The notes: generated by a model from the letters alone, not told the origin. 56,070 nt of DNA from an uncultured Rhodospirillales bacterium (GCA_903856295.1 CAIOBP010000030.1:1-56070), one strand, 5' to 3'; shown: positions 17,808-26,226, counted from the stretch's first letter. Translations and numbers: made by a program.

Positions 17808-18464
17808 TCAGAACGCCGTCACCGAGGTCGGCAGCAGATCGATTCCCAGCATCAGGTCGACCCAGGCGCCGCCATCCTCGCCCCGGATCGCCGAAACCAG
17901 CAGGTATTCGGTGACCGCGCCCCCCGGCGTCGTGACCTGCCGGCTGTAGAGCATGCTGCGCAGTTCGGCCCGGCAGCGGCTGCCATCGGCCTTGACCACG
18001 GTTTCCTCCAGTTCCAGCGGCGCGATGCGGGTCCGGCCGGGATTCCACAGCCGCTGATAGAGCGCGCCCTTGGTCTCGAAGCTGGGATAACCGATGTAGC
18101 CATCCTCATCGGCGAGCCAGAAGCCCCACTCCCCCTCGCTGGCCGGATAGACCTCGTCGAAGGGCACGAAGAAGCGGCATTCCTCGTTTTCCACCACCTG
18201 AAGCAGGCCGGCGAGCTTTCCGCCCGGCGCCGAAAGGTAATAGCGGTGGGCCGTGACGCCCCCGGCCTCGATGGTGCCATGGCCGATCACCAGACACTGG
18301 CCACCGGGAGAGGAAATCGGAATCGCGCCATCGATCAGGATGAAGGTCGCCTCCTCCAACTCCACCGCCCGCCCAACCCCAAGCCCGAGCGGCCCGCGCG
18401 GCGCCGCCCGCTCCTGAAGCCCCAGCTTCAACGCCACCATGTCCTTGATCAGCCGAAAACTCAT
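17808..18464 (-). CDS. DUF2491 (YjfK-like) protein
   Basis: The 218-residue protein lacks a signal peptide and membrane helices. The patterns FILIDGAIPISSPGGQCLVIGHG, YYLSAPGGKLAGLLQVVENEECRFF and a Trp-rich middle (EWGFWLADEDGYIGYPSF) fit the DUF2491/YjfK family. In other bacteria that family is found in stress-linked clusters with PspA-like and DUF350 membrane proteins; here its neighbours are DUF1192 and a secreted TAXI-type protein. Function is unknown. The family assignment is from memory of the pattern. Confidence 0.7.
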   Translation of the reverse strand: MSFRLIKDMVALKLGLQERAAPRGPLGLGVGRAVELEEATFILIDGAIPISSPGGQCLVIGHGTIEAGGVTAHRYYLSAPGGKLAGLLQVVENEECRFFVPFDEVYPASEGEWGFWLADEDGYIGYPSFETKGALYQRLWNPGRTRIAPLELEETVVKADGSRCRAELRSMLYSRQVTTPGGAVTEYLLVSAIRGEDGGAWVDLMLGIDLLPTSVTAF

Positions 18465-18482
18465 CTTCGCTCTCCATGCAAC

Positions 18483-18534
18483 CGGTTTCCAAAGGCCCCC
18501 GGCCTTTGGCGGGTCCAGGGCAGAGCCCTGGCCT
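18483..18534 (+). repeat. Dispersed palindromic element, copy 1
   Basis: GGTTTCC is followed by the palindrome CCAAAGGCC...GGCCTTTGG, then GCGGGTCCAGGGC and a second short stem CAGGGC/GCCCTG. The element fills the gap between the DUF2491 start and the upstream gene's stop. Confidence 0.85.
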
Positions 18535-18543
18535 TCGGCGACC

Positions 18544-20463
18544 TCAACTCCCCGCCCCGATCTTTTTCTCGATTTCGGGAATGGTGCGCCAGAGGGCGTT
18601 CTCGACCTTGCTCAGGCCGGTGACGCCGTGGCCGCTGACCCAACGCTCGGACAAAATGAACAGCGCCCCGACCGACAGGCTGGCCACCGAGGAATCCATG
18701 CCGAACCACCGGCTCTTCTGGAGCTTGGGATAGAGGCCACTGGGAATCTTCGACACCGCGTAAATCGGGTGGCCGGTGCGGTCGAGGGCGCCGGACAGCC
18801 GGGAATCATCGACCAGCGCCATGGTCAGCTTGTCGCCGTAGCGATCGTTGGCGGTGCGCAGCAGGTCGGTGTTGAGGCCGGAAACGAACACCATCACCGC
18901 GTCGGGATTGCCGGCCACCGCCTCCAGCACCTGGGGATCGTTGGGCACCCGGCGCACCCGCCCGGCACGGTCGAACTCGGCATAGCGGGGATCGATGACC
19001 GAGAAACTGTCCCAGCTCTTCTGGGCGCCCGAACCGACCAGATACAGCCAATGGCGCCGGGAATTGAGATCGCCGATCCGTTCGACTCCGGCCTTCTTGT
19101 TGGCCAGTATCTGGACGAACTCCTGATAGACCGTGGATTTCAGGGCATCGAGCCGTACGCCGGGATGCCGGCCCAGCCACTCGTTGAAGATGTCGGACTG
19201 CACCAGGATGGCGTCCAGGCTGCCGGCGGCCAGCCCGTCGAGATTCTCGGCCGAGCCGTTGGTGACCTTGCACTGAACCTCGAAGTCCTGAAGGTTGCCG
19301 CGCAGGCCATGCATCGGGCCGGCGCCCTGGCAGAAGGGATAGTAGTTGCCGGTCTCGCCGCCGGTGCCGATCACCAGATCCTTGCCGCCGCTCTGTCCGG
19401 CCACCACCACCGCCGGCGCCAGCGCCACCGAAGCCGGAACGCCGTCGGGCAGCGTCCCGGGAACCCGGGGCTGCCCCTGCAGGGTGTTCAGCTTGGCGTC
19501 CATGACATCGAGCTTGGCCTTCAGTTCGGCATTGTCGGCGGCCATGCGATTGGCCTCGGTGCGCCAAGCCTGAAAGCCGGGGTCGTTGAAATTGTTATAA
19601 GCGGCGGCGGCGTGGGACGGCTCGGTGATCTTGTCGAGCACCATCCACCAGAACAAAGCGTCCCACATGCCGAACGAGGGGGCGGAGCGGAACGCGAAGG
19701 GCGATGGCGCCCAGGAATGCGAAGCCCGCCACGCGTCGCGCTCGGCGTAAACATGGTCATAGCTCTGATAACGCCCGGCGCTGGTGTTATAGAGCGGATT
19801 GCGAACATAGTCGCTGGAATGGGTGAGCGTGCCCTGGGCCGGAGTCTTGAAACGGTCCTGCTCCGCCTTGTAACGGTCATAGGACTGGGAGGAAATCTGA
19901 CGCTCGGCGCCGCGGTCGAAGCCGCCCGGCGCCGGATTGCGGGGAGGCTGAGAAATCTGGGCGGACGCGGAAGCCAGCCCCCCGGCCGGCGCTGCGACCG
20001 CCGCCGCTGCCGCCCCCGGCTTGGTATAGCCGCCCGAACTGCTCACCCCGGACGGCGAAGCCGCCGCCGCCGGAGCCGCCACCGATGCCGCCGCCGCCCC
20101 CGGCTTGGTATAGCCGCCCGAACTGCTCACCCCGGACGGCGAAGCCGCCGCCGCCGGAGCCGCCACCGATGCCGCCGCCGCGCCCGCGCCCGGCTTGGTG
20201 TACCCGCCCGAACCGGTGTGCGAAGCGGCGGAGGCGGACGGCGTGAAGGGTGAAGGCGAAGCCCCCTGGGAGGCCGAGCGGTCCCACAGGGAACTGCTGG
20301 TGTGCGGCTGGCTGCTCTTGCTCTGCCAGTAGCTGGAGGACGATTTCCCGCCAAAGGAAGAGGACGCGGATTTCGACCCCGCCCAGGCGCCCGAGACCGT
20401 GACGAGCGCCAGAACGGCCGCCACCAGCAACCGCCCCCCCAACACTGACCGTGCTCCGCTCAT
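18544..20463 (-). CDS. Secreted protein: Ser/Ala-rich tandem repeats plus TAXI-type solute-binding domain
   Basis: The 639-residue protein has a signal peptide (cleavage after AWA, about residue 28), a Ser-rich stretch, then three copies of a GGYTKPG-centred Ala/Ser/Pro repeat (about residues 85-165). A Tyr/Arg-rich region with SYDRYKAEQDRF follows, then a Trp-rich hydrophobic patch (MWDALFWWMVLDKI), a short coiled coil (about 315-340), and from about 365 a domain opening LVIGTGGETGNYYPFCQG. That motif is typical of TAXI-family TRAP solute receptors. No TRAP membrane subunits are adjacent. It probably acts in the periplasm. I know of no characterised protein with this layout. Confidence 0.75.
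   Translation of the reverse strand: MSGARSVLGGRLLVAAVLALVTVSGAWAGSKSASSSFGGKSSSSYWQSKSSQPHTSSSLWDRSASQGASPSPFTPSASAASHTGSGGYTKPGAGAAAASVAAPAAAASPSGVSSSGGYTKPGAAAASVAAPAAAASPSGVSSSGGYTKPGAAAAAVAAPAGGLASASAQISQPPRNPAPGGFDRGAERQISSQSYDRYKAEQDRFKTPAQGTLTHSSDYVRNPLYNTSAGRYQSYDHVYAERDAWRASHSWAPSPFAFRSAPSFGMWDALFWWMVLDKITEPSHAAAAYNNFNDPGFQAWRTEANRMAADNAELKAKLDVMDAKLNTLQGQPRVPGTLPDGVPASVALAPAVVVAGQSGGKDLVIGTGGETGNYYPFCQGAGPMHGLRGNLQDFEVQCKVTNGSAENLDGLAAGSLDAILVQSDIFNEWLGRHPGVRLDALKSTVYQEFVQILANKKAGVERIGDLNSRRHWLYLVGSGAQKSWDSFSVIDPRYAEFDRAGRVRRVPNDPQVLEAVAGNPDAVMVFVSGLNTDLLRTANDRYGDKLTMALVDDSRLSGALDRTGHPIYAVSKIPSGLYPKLQKSRWFGMDSSVASLSVGALFILSERWVSGHGVTGLSKVENALWRTIPEIEKKIGAGS
20018..20215. repeat. 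84-bp tandem repeats inside the secreted protein gene
   Basis: Units starting at 20018 and 20102 are near-identical over 84 bp (28 codons), and a third, diverged start lies at 20192. They encode the GGYTKPG plus Ala/Ser/Pro repeat units. Confidence 0.85.
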
Positions 20464-20469
20464 CTGCCG

Positions 20470-21645
20470 TCATGCCTCCGCGTCTGCGCCGGACTCGTCC
20501 CGGTCCGGCTTTTCCAGGTGGGTATGCAACAAGGTTTCGACAATGGCCCGCTCAAGATCGCGGGTGATGAACACCAGCTTGCTGCGCCGGTCGGCGTCGG
20601 GCCACCCTTCCAGCGGCACCGGCGGATGAAACAGATGCTGCACACCGTGAATCGCCACCGGCACCGGGCTTTCGAGAATAGTCAGCAAGCCCTTGAGACG
20701 CAGCAGCCGGTCGCCATAGGTCTCCACCAGTTCATCGACGAAATCGAGCACGCGGTTCCAGGGCATCGGCTGTTCGACCATCAGGCAGAACGAGGCAATC
20801 CGGCGGTCGTGAGCGTTGCGGGGGGCGTGGTCGTCGTGCTCGTGATGCTCGTGATGATGATCGTGGTCGCACTGTTCGCCGCAATCATGCCCCGGCTCGT
20901 GGGCATGCCCGTGATGGTCCGCGAGATAGGCGGCCTCGTTGAGCCAGCGCCCGACCTCCAGGCTCTTGGTCTCGGGATTGTACAGCCCGGCATCGAACAG
21001 CGCCCTGGGCGACACCTTGCCCTGAACCACGATGGTGATCACCGCCCCCGGATTGAGCGCGCGCAAGCGGTCGAGCAGCGCCCCGCCGGTTGCGGGAGAG
21101 GCGAGATCGCTCTTGGTCACCACCAGCCGGTCGGCCACCGCCGCCTGCTTGACGCTTTCGGGATGCTCGTCGAGTTGCATCCCGCCATTGACCGCGTCGA
21201 CGGTGGTGATCACGCCATCGAGCCGGTAGCGCGCCGCCACCAGCGGATTGCTGATCAGGGAATGCAGCACCGGGGCCGGGTCGGCCAGACCAGTGGTCTC
21301 GATCACCACCCGGTCGAACTCGGGAATCTCGCCGCGCAGCCGGCGCATGAACAGCGAACACAGGGTGTCGATGAGATCCGAGCGCACGGTGCAGCAGACG
21401 CAGCCGCTGTCGAGCACCACGGTATCGCCGGAAACCCGCTCCACCAGCAGATGATCGAGCCCGACCTCGCCGAACTCGTTGATGATGCAGGCCAGCCGCT
21501 CCAGCCCCGGCTGGCGGATCAGGTGCGACAGCAGGGTGGTCTTGCCGCTACCGAGAAAGCCGGTCAGCACCGACACCGGTAAACGCGGCATTGCAGCCTG
21601 ATCGGCCCCCTCGGCGGAAACACTCACGAACTCTTCTCCTGACAA
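20470..21645 (-). CDS. CobW/COG0523-family GTPase, putative zinc chaperone
   Basis: The 391-residue G3E-family GTPase has Walker A GFLGSGKTTLL, the metal-binding SGCVCCTV motif (CxCC) and the Zn-type C-terminal CobW_C domain. Between the domains lies a strongly His-rich loop (HGHAHEPGHDC, then DHDHHHEHHEHDDH), a likely metal store. Its start overlaps the zur stop region by 22 bp, so the two genes form an operon. Neighbouring Zur strongly supports a role in delivering zinc under zinc limitation rather than cobalt for cobalamin. Confidence 0.92.
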   Translation of the reverse strand: MSGEEFVSVSAEGADQAAMPRLPVSVLTGFLGSGKTTLLSHLIRQPGLERLACIINEFGEVGLDHLLVERVSGDTVVLDSGCVCCTVRSDLIDTLCSLFMRRLRGEIPEFDRVVIETTGLADPAPVLHSLISNPLVAARYRLDGVITTVDAVNGGMQLDEHPESVKQAAVADRLVVTKSDLASPATGGALLDRLRALNPGAVITIVVQGKVSPRALFDAGLYNPETKSLEVGRWLNEAAYLADHHGHAHEPGHDCGEQCDHDHHHEHHEHDDHAPRNAHDRRIASFCLMVEQPMPWNRVLDFVDELVETYGDRLLRLKGLLTILESPVPVAIHGVQHLFHPPVPLEGWPDADRRSKLVFITRDLERAIVETLLHTHLEKPDRDESGADAEA

Positions 21646-22106
21646 GCCGGGCAGCGCCCGTGAATTTCAACCGTCGGCCGCGCCACCTGAAAGCCGTGAC
21701 TGCCGGCACAGGCCAGAATCGCCGCGGCCACCCGGTCATCGTTGGTTTCAAGGGCGATGCCGCACTCGTCGCAGACCAGAAACTGCCCGGAATGGGCGGC
21801 CTCGGGCTCGGCGCAGCCGACATAGGCGTTGAGCGATTCGATGCGGTGGACCAGCCCCTGGCCGACCAGGAAATCCAGCGCCCGATAGACCGTCAGCGGC
21901 GCCGCCGGACGCCCGCCCTCGCCCAGATCCTCGAGCATGTCGTAAGCGCCGCGCGGCCGGTGACTCTGCCACACCAGCTCCAGCACCCGGCGGCGCAGCA
22001 CCGTGAGGCGCGCCCCGCGCCCGGCGCACAAATGCTCCGCCCGCGCCAGCGCCTCGCTGACGCAATGCGCATGATCGTGAGAGCCATGCCCGCCGGTTTC
22101 CGCCAT
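21624..22106 (-). CDS. zur: Fur-family zinc uptake regulator Zur
   Basis: The 160-residue protein has a winged-helix DNA-binding domain (LTVLRRRVLELVW, AYDMLEDL, PLTVYRALDFLVGQGLVHRIE) and the Fur-family metal sites: CDEC and CPAC pairs for structural zinc plus His/Glu residues. The His-rich N-terminus and Cys pattern fit Zur rather than Fur. It overlaps and precedes the CobW-type GTPase, its expected regulatory target. Confidence 0.92.
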   Translation of the reverse strand: MAETGGHGSHDHAHCVSEALARAEHLCAGRGARLTVLRRRVLELVWQSHRPRGAYDMLEDLGEGGRPAAPLTVYRALDFLVGQGLVHRIESLNAYVGCAEPEAAHSGQFLVCDECGIALETNDDRVAAAILACAGSHGFQVARPTVEIHGRCPACQEKSS

Positions 22107-22143
22107 CCTGCCTTCCGGTTGCCGTCCGCTACCCGCCGCGCCC

Positions 22144-22347
22144 TCAATGCCTCAGCAGCAACATCAGGATCGCCACCGACGCGGCCAGATTAAACCCGAT
22201 CATCCATTTCATGACGGCGAGTTCGGTTTCGATCTTCGCGAATCTGCTTTCGTGGGAAGCCGCCGTTTCAGCAGCTTTGCGCGCCTTGTCCTCCGGAGCC
22301 CCGGCGGCAACCAACGCGTCATACAGCTCGGCGATCATCGTGGTCAT
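22144..22347 (-). CDS. Small membrane-anchored coiled-coil protein
   Basis: The 67-residue protein has an N-terminal helical region with EDKARKAAETAA, a short coiled coil (HESRFAKIETELAVMKWM) and a C-terminal membrane helix (IGFNLAASVAILMLLLRH). This is the same plan as the 82-residue protein at 13237-13485. Function is unknown. It may be related to small DUF1640-type proteins. Confidence 0.65.
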   Translation of the reverse strand: MTTMIAELYDALVAAGAPEDKARKAAETAASHESRFAKIETELAVMKWMIGFNLAASVAILMLLLRH

Positions 22348-22401
22348 ACCGCCCTCCCATACTCTTCATCCTGCCGTCCGGTGACGTCCGCCGCTACCGG
22401 C

Positions 22402-22746
22402 TCACGACGCCCTGCGCTCATCGGACGACGGCACTGCGGCAAGCTTGGTCGGAATCATGGCGTTGATGGTCTGGCGCTGCTCGTCCAGACGGGCGTTGAT
22501 CACCCGGATATCGGCCCGGATGTCGAACTGTCCGGCCTTGAGGGCGGCGGTGTCGGCCTTGAGACCGGCAACATCGGTCTTGAGGCCGGCAACATCGGCC
22601 TTGAGACCGGCGACATCGGCCTTGAGGACAACATTATCGGCCTTGAGAACGGCGACATCGGCGGCGATGGCGTCGAGCCTGCCGTCGAAGTGGCGCCGCA
22701 AATCCACGATGGCGTTCATGATTTCTGCATTCGTCGGATTGGTCAT
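22402..22746 (-). CDS. Heptad-repeat coiled-coil protein
   Basis: The 114-residue protein is built from an N-terminal NPTNAEIMNAIVDLRRHFDG segment and six or so consecutive seven-residue units of the form LKADVAG, giving a long parallel coiled coil, followed by an Arg-rich helix. There is no membrane segment. It lies 54 bp upstream of the 67-residue coiled-coil gene on the same strand, so the two may work together. Similar proteins are common as cell-structure or toxin-linked accessory proteins, but no function can be assigned. Confidence 0.6.
   Translation of the reverse strand: MTNPTNAEIMNAIVDLRRHFDGRLDAIAADVAVLKADNVVLKADVAGLKADVAGLKTDVAGLKADTAALKAGQFDIRADIRVINARLDEQRQTINAMIPTKLAAVPSSDERRAS
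22538..22663. repeat. 21-bp tandem repeats coding for heptads
   Basis: Six 21-bp units (22538, 22559, 22580, 22601, 22622, 22643) resemble TTGAGACCGGCGACATCGGCC. They encode one heptad each in the coiled-coil gene at 22402-22746 and could expand or contract in frame. Confidence 0.9.
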
Positions 22747-22889
22747 ATCGCCCTCCCATGCTCTCCAGAATGCCCATGAACCCGCAGAGAGTCAATTGGA
22801 TGGCGCCCGATTTCCCCGGTCGTTTACAGCTTCCTCCGGCCATGGAACTGCCGTATTTTGCCCCGGCTCACCCCCTGAGGCGGACGATC

Positions 22890-24647
22890 ATGACCAGCCA
22901 GCCCCCTAGCGAGACCGCGCCCCTGCTCGCCGAGGCCGAAAGCGCCCGTTTGGGCGGAAACCTTGAGGACGCGGCCGCGAGCTACCGCCGCCTGCTCGCC
23001 CTGGAGCCAAACCACGCGGGCGGCCTGAACGGCCTTGGTCTGGCCCTGCACGCCCTGGGCAAGCCGGAAGAGGCGATCAAATGCTATGTCCAGTCCCTGC
23101 GCGCACGGCCCGACCAAGCCGGGGTGCTGTATAATTTCGGTCTTTCGCTCAAGAAGCTGAACCGCCCCGATCTCGCCTGTCACGCCTTCCGGGAGTCGAT
23201 CCGGCTCGATCCCGCCGGCGTGCCGGCGATGATGGCCCTCGGTCAAACCCGCCAGGGCCAGGGGCAAGTGGAAGAGGCGGTCGCCGTCTACCGTCAGGCC
23301 CTCGCCGTCGACCCCGATCACGCCGAAATCCTGGCGCTGCTGATCTATCAGCTGCGCCAGACCTGCGACTGGGGCGACATCGCCGGGCTTGAGCGCCGGT
23401 TGCTCGAGCTGGTGCGCCGGGGCGCGGCCGACGCCCCGCCCTTCATCCTGCTCATTCTCGACTCGACCCCGGCCGACCAGCTGGCCGCCGCCCGCGCCTG
23501 GAGCCGGCGTTACGACGTCGCCGAAAGCGCGCGCCTGCCGGCGATCCCGCTCTCGGCACGGCCCAATGGCCGGGTGCGCGTCGGCTATCTCTCGGCCGAC
23601 TATCACGAACACGCCACCGCCTATCTGGTGGCCGAGATGTTCGAGCACCATGATCGCGGGCGCTTCGAGATTTTCGCTTACTCGTCCGGCCCCGACGACA
23701 CCGGCGCCATGCGCCAGCGTCTGGTCAAGGGGGTGGACCAGTTCGTCAAGATCGGCGGCCTCTCGGATCAGGACGCCGCCGCGAAAATCCGCGAACACGG
23801 CATCGACATCCTGGTCGATCTCAAGGGCTACACCAAGGGCACCCGGGCCGGGATTCTGGCGCGCCGGCCGGCGCCGGTCCAGGCGAGCTTCCTCGGTTAT
23901 CCCGGCACCAGCGGCGCCGGTTTCGTCGACTGGCTGATCGCCGACCCGGTGGTCGTCCCGCCCGAACACCGCGCCCATTACAGCGAACGGCTGGCCCTGC
24001 TGCCCCACTGCTACCAGCCCAACGACGGCAAACGGCCGATCGCCGAACCGCCTCCCGGCCGGGCCGACTGCGGCCTGCCCGAGGAGGCCTTCGTCTTCTG
24101 CTGCTTCAACAGCACCCAGAAGATCACCCCGGAAATTTTCGACATCTGGGTGCGGTTGCTGCACCGGGTGCCCGACAGCGTGCTCTGGTTGTTCGCCTCG
24201 AACCCCTGGGCCGAATTCAACCTGCGCAACCGCGCGGTGGCGGCCGGAATCGCCGCCGACCGGCTGGTGTTCGCCCACGACCTGCCGCTGGCCAAACATC
24301 TCGCCCGCTACCGGCTGGCCGATCTGTTTCTCGACACCCTGCCCTACACCGGTCACACCACGGTCAGCGACGCCCTGTGGACCGGATTGCCGGCGGTGAC
24401 CTGCGCCGGCGCCACCTTCGCCGGGCTGGTCGCGGCCAGCCTGCTGGGCGCCGTCGGCCTGCCCGAGCTGATCGCCCCCGACCTCGCCGCCTATGAGGCT
24501 CTGGCCGAACGGCTGGCCCTCACCCCCGGCGAACTCGCCCGCCTGCGCGAGACCCTGGCGCGCAACCGCCTGAGCACGCCGCTCTTCGACAGCGAACGCT
24601 ACACCCGCGACCTGGAGGCGCTCTACCTGCGGATGGTTCAAGACTGA
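22890..24647 (+). CDS. TPR-containing SPINDLY/OGT-type glycosyltransferase (GT41)
   Basis: From the ATG with an upstream GAGGCGGA site this is a 585-residue protein. Residues 1-160 form about four tetratricopeptide units (NHAGGLNGLGLALHALGKPEEAI and similar). The C-terminal two-thirds matches bacterial SPINDLY/OGT catalytic domains: RVRVGYLSADYHEHATAYL, DILVDLKGYTKGTRAGILARRPAPVQASFLGYPGTSG, then FNSTQKITPEIFDIW and LFLDTLPYTGHTTVSDALW. Such enzymes move a sugar, often N-acetylglucosamine, onto protein Ser/Thr. In several flagellated bacteria homologues glycosylate flagellin, but no flagellin gene is nearby. The start could be earlier. Confidence 0.85.
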   Translation: MTSQPPSETAPLLAEAESARLGGNLEDAAASYRRLLALEPNHAGGLNGLGLALHALGKPEEAIKCYVQSLRARPDQAGVLYNFGLSLKKLNRPDLACHAFRESIRLDPAGVPAMMALGQTRQGQGQVEEAVAVYRQALAVDPDHAEILALLIYQLRQTCDWGDIAGLERRLLELVRRGAADAPPFILLILDSTPADQLAAARAWSRRYDVAESARLPAIPLSARPNGRVRVGYLSADYHEHATAYLVAEMFEHHDRGRFEIFAYSSGPDDTGAMRQRLVKGVDQFVKIGGLSDQDAAAKIREHGIDILVDLKGYTKGTRAGILARRPAPVQASFLGYPGTSGAGFVDWLIADPVVVPPEHRAHYSERLALLPHCYQPNDGKRPIAEPPPGRADCGLPEEAFVFCCFNSTQKITPEIFDIWVRLLHRVPDSVLWLFASNPWAEFNLRNRAVAAGIAADRLVFAHDLPLAKHLARYRLADLFLDTLPYTGHTTVSDALWTGLPAVTCAGATFAGLVAASLLGAVGLPELIAPDLAAYEALAERLALTPGELARLRETLARNRLSTPLFDSERYTRDLEALYLRMVQD

Positions 24648-24656
24648 CGGCGGCCG

Positions 24657-24702
24657 GGGCCTTGCCCTGGCCCTGCCACAGGCCAAGTACCTTTGGCAAC
24701 CG
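24657..24702 (-). repeat. Possible decayed copy of the dispersed palindromic element
   Basis: GGCCTTGCCCTGGCC...GCCAAGTACCTTTGGCAACCGG resembles the reverse-oriented copies at 37963 and 42183 but with several mismatches. It lies between the convergent glycosyltransferase and rhodanese genes. Confidence 0.35.
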
Positions 24703-24707
24703 GTTCG

Positions 24708-25127
24708 TCAGGTCTGCTTCCAGGGCAGGCCGGAGGCTTTCCAGCCGCCCCGGCCACCGCGATGACCGGCGGCATCAAGCGCCCCTTCGAAGCCATCGGC
24801 GACGTTGTAGGTTTCAAAACCATGCGCGGCCAGCACCCCGGCCGCCGCCGTCGAACGAACGCCGCTGCGGCACAACAGATAGACCGGCTGATCGGGCTCG
24901 ACGCCCCGGGCGAGCAGCTCGCCGGTGAAATCCGGGTTGCGCTCCCCGCCCGGATAACCTTGCCATTCGACCAGGATCACCGGACGGCCCAAACTGGCAA
25001 GATCGGGAACGCCGACATAATTCCATTCCGCCCTGGTCCGGACATCGACCAGAACCGCCCGCGGGTTCTCGCTCAGCGCCCGCCAAGCCTCCTGGGGACT
25101 GACATCCCCGACAAACCGCCCCGCCAT
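24708..25127 (-). CDS. Single-domain rhodanese-like sulfurtransferase
   Basis: The 139-residue protein is one rhodanese domain with the entry signature VLVDVRTRAEWNYVG and active-site loop CRSGVRST containing the persulfide-forming Cys. It is cytoplasmic, with no signal peptide. It lies 33 bp downstream of cysE on the same strand and may be cotranscribed, which suggests a role in cysteine-derived sulfur handling. Confidence 0.9.
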   Translation of the reverse strand: MAGRFVGDVSPQEAWRALSENPRAVLVDVRTRAEWNYVGVPDLASLGRPVILVEWQGYPGGERNPDFTGELLARGVEPDQPVYLLCRSGVRSTAAAGVLAAHGFETYNVADGFEGALDAAGHRGGRGGWKASGLPWKQT

Positions 25128-25160
25128 CGTTCTCCCCCGGCTCGACTGTTTCGCTGCGCG

Positions 25161-26012
25161 TCAGATTTGATATTCCGGCTCGGGCAGGCTCTGATCCATG
25201 GCCAGCGCCGGAATCGTGGCGTCCTGGCACCAGCCGATGATCTTGGCCGGCACCCCGGCGACGGTGGCGCGCGGCGGCACGTCCTTCAGCACCACGCTGC
25301 ACGCCCCGACCTTGGCCCGCCGCCCGATTTCGATATTGCCGAGCACGGTGGCGCCGGCCGCCAGCAGCACGCCGTCGCGAACCTTGGGGTGACGGTCGCC
25401 ATGCTCCTTGCCGGTGCCGCCCAGGGTGACGCCCTGCAGGATCGAGACATCGTCGCCGATCACCGCCGTCTCGCCGACCACCAGACCGGTGGCGTGGTCG
25501 ATGAAGACGCCGTGCCCCACCGGCACCGCCGGATGGATATCGACCGCGAAGACCTCGGAGACCCGGCTTTGCAGGAAATGCGCGAGATCATGCCGGCCGC
25601 GCTTCCACAGCCAGTGGCCGACCCGGTGCCATTGCAGGGAATGGAAGCCCTTGAAGTAGAGGAACGGCGTCAGGCAGGAGTCCGCGGCGGGATCCCGGGT
25701 CAGCACCGCGATCAGATCGGCCACCCCGGAGCGGACGATCGCAGGCTCGTCGGCCATGGCGGACCGGGCGATCTCGAGCAGGCGCGCCTCGGTCATCACC
25801 CGGTCGCCAAGCTTGCGCGCCAGCAACGCCGCCAGCGCCGAGGCAAAACTGTCGTGCGACAGCACGGCGTGGTCGATGAAGTCCGCCAGCGCCGCTTCCT
25901 TCTCCACCACCCGGCGGGCGTCGTCACACAAATGCTGCCAGATATCACCACCGAAAGCCGGCAATCCCCGACGCCGCTCCTGACGCCGGGCCGCAATCGC
26001 AGAGGGGGTCAT
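25161..26012 (-). CDS. cysE: Serine O-acetyltransferase
   Basis: The ATG at 26012, with AGAGGAG upstream, gives a 283-residue protein. An N-terminal helical SATase domain is followed by left-handed beta-helix hexapeptide repeats (VFAVDIHPAVPVGHGVFIDHATGLVVGETAVIGDDVSILQGVTLGGTGKEHGDRHPKVRDGV). The ending DQSLPEPEYQI carries a C-terminal Ile, as used by CysE for docking into O-acetylserine sulfhydrylase. It makes O-acetylserine for cysteine synthesis. A longer in-frame start exists but lacks a binding site. Confidence 0.93.
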   Translation of the reverse strand: MTPSAIAARRQERRRGLPAFGGDIWQHLCDDARRVVEKEAALADFIDHAVLSHDSFASALAALLARKLGDRVMTEARLLEIARSAMADEPAIVRSGVADLIAVLTRDPAADSCLTPFLYFKGFHSLQWHRVGHWLWKRGRHDLAHFLQSRVSEVFAVDIHPAVPVGHGVFIDHATGLVVGETAVIGDDVSILQGVTLGGTGKEHGDRHPKVRDGVLLAAGATVLGNIEIGRRAKVGACSVVLKDVPPRATVAGVPAKIIGWCQDATIPALAMDQSLPEPEYQI

Positions 26013-26197
26013 GGGCGCGAAACTCCTCTTGCCATGTGCTCTCGCGACCAATCTAGACCGCTCCAGCGACCATAGCAGGTTCCGGCCCGAAACAAAACGA
26101 CTCGGTGCGGAATTCCCCCGCGCCTTTTGCACCGCAGCAATCGCAAACATCAGGCACCCGGCATGGCTCCCCCCGCGCCGCAACCACGACTGAGCAC

Positions 26198-26226
26198 TTG
26201 CATTCCCGGCCGCGATCGGCTAAATT
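26198..26226 (+). promoter_or_regulatory. Candidate promoter for the FlaG-like gene
   Basis: TTGCAT (26198-26203) and TAAATT (26221-26226) are 17 bp apart and lie about 68 bp before the ATG at 26294, in an AT-rich stretch. The match to the sigma-70 consensus is moderate. Confidence 0.35.

Noticed and set aside
22538-22663. Regular 21-bp repeats as a possible CRISPR array
   Set aside because: The units are contiguous with no spacers and encode a continuous heptad coiled coil.
26150-26170. A sigma-54-like GGCAC...TGGC site upstream of the FlaG-like gene
   Set aside because: The second half does not fit the consensus well, and it lies further from the start than the sigma-70-like promoter.
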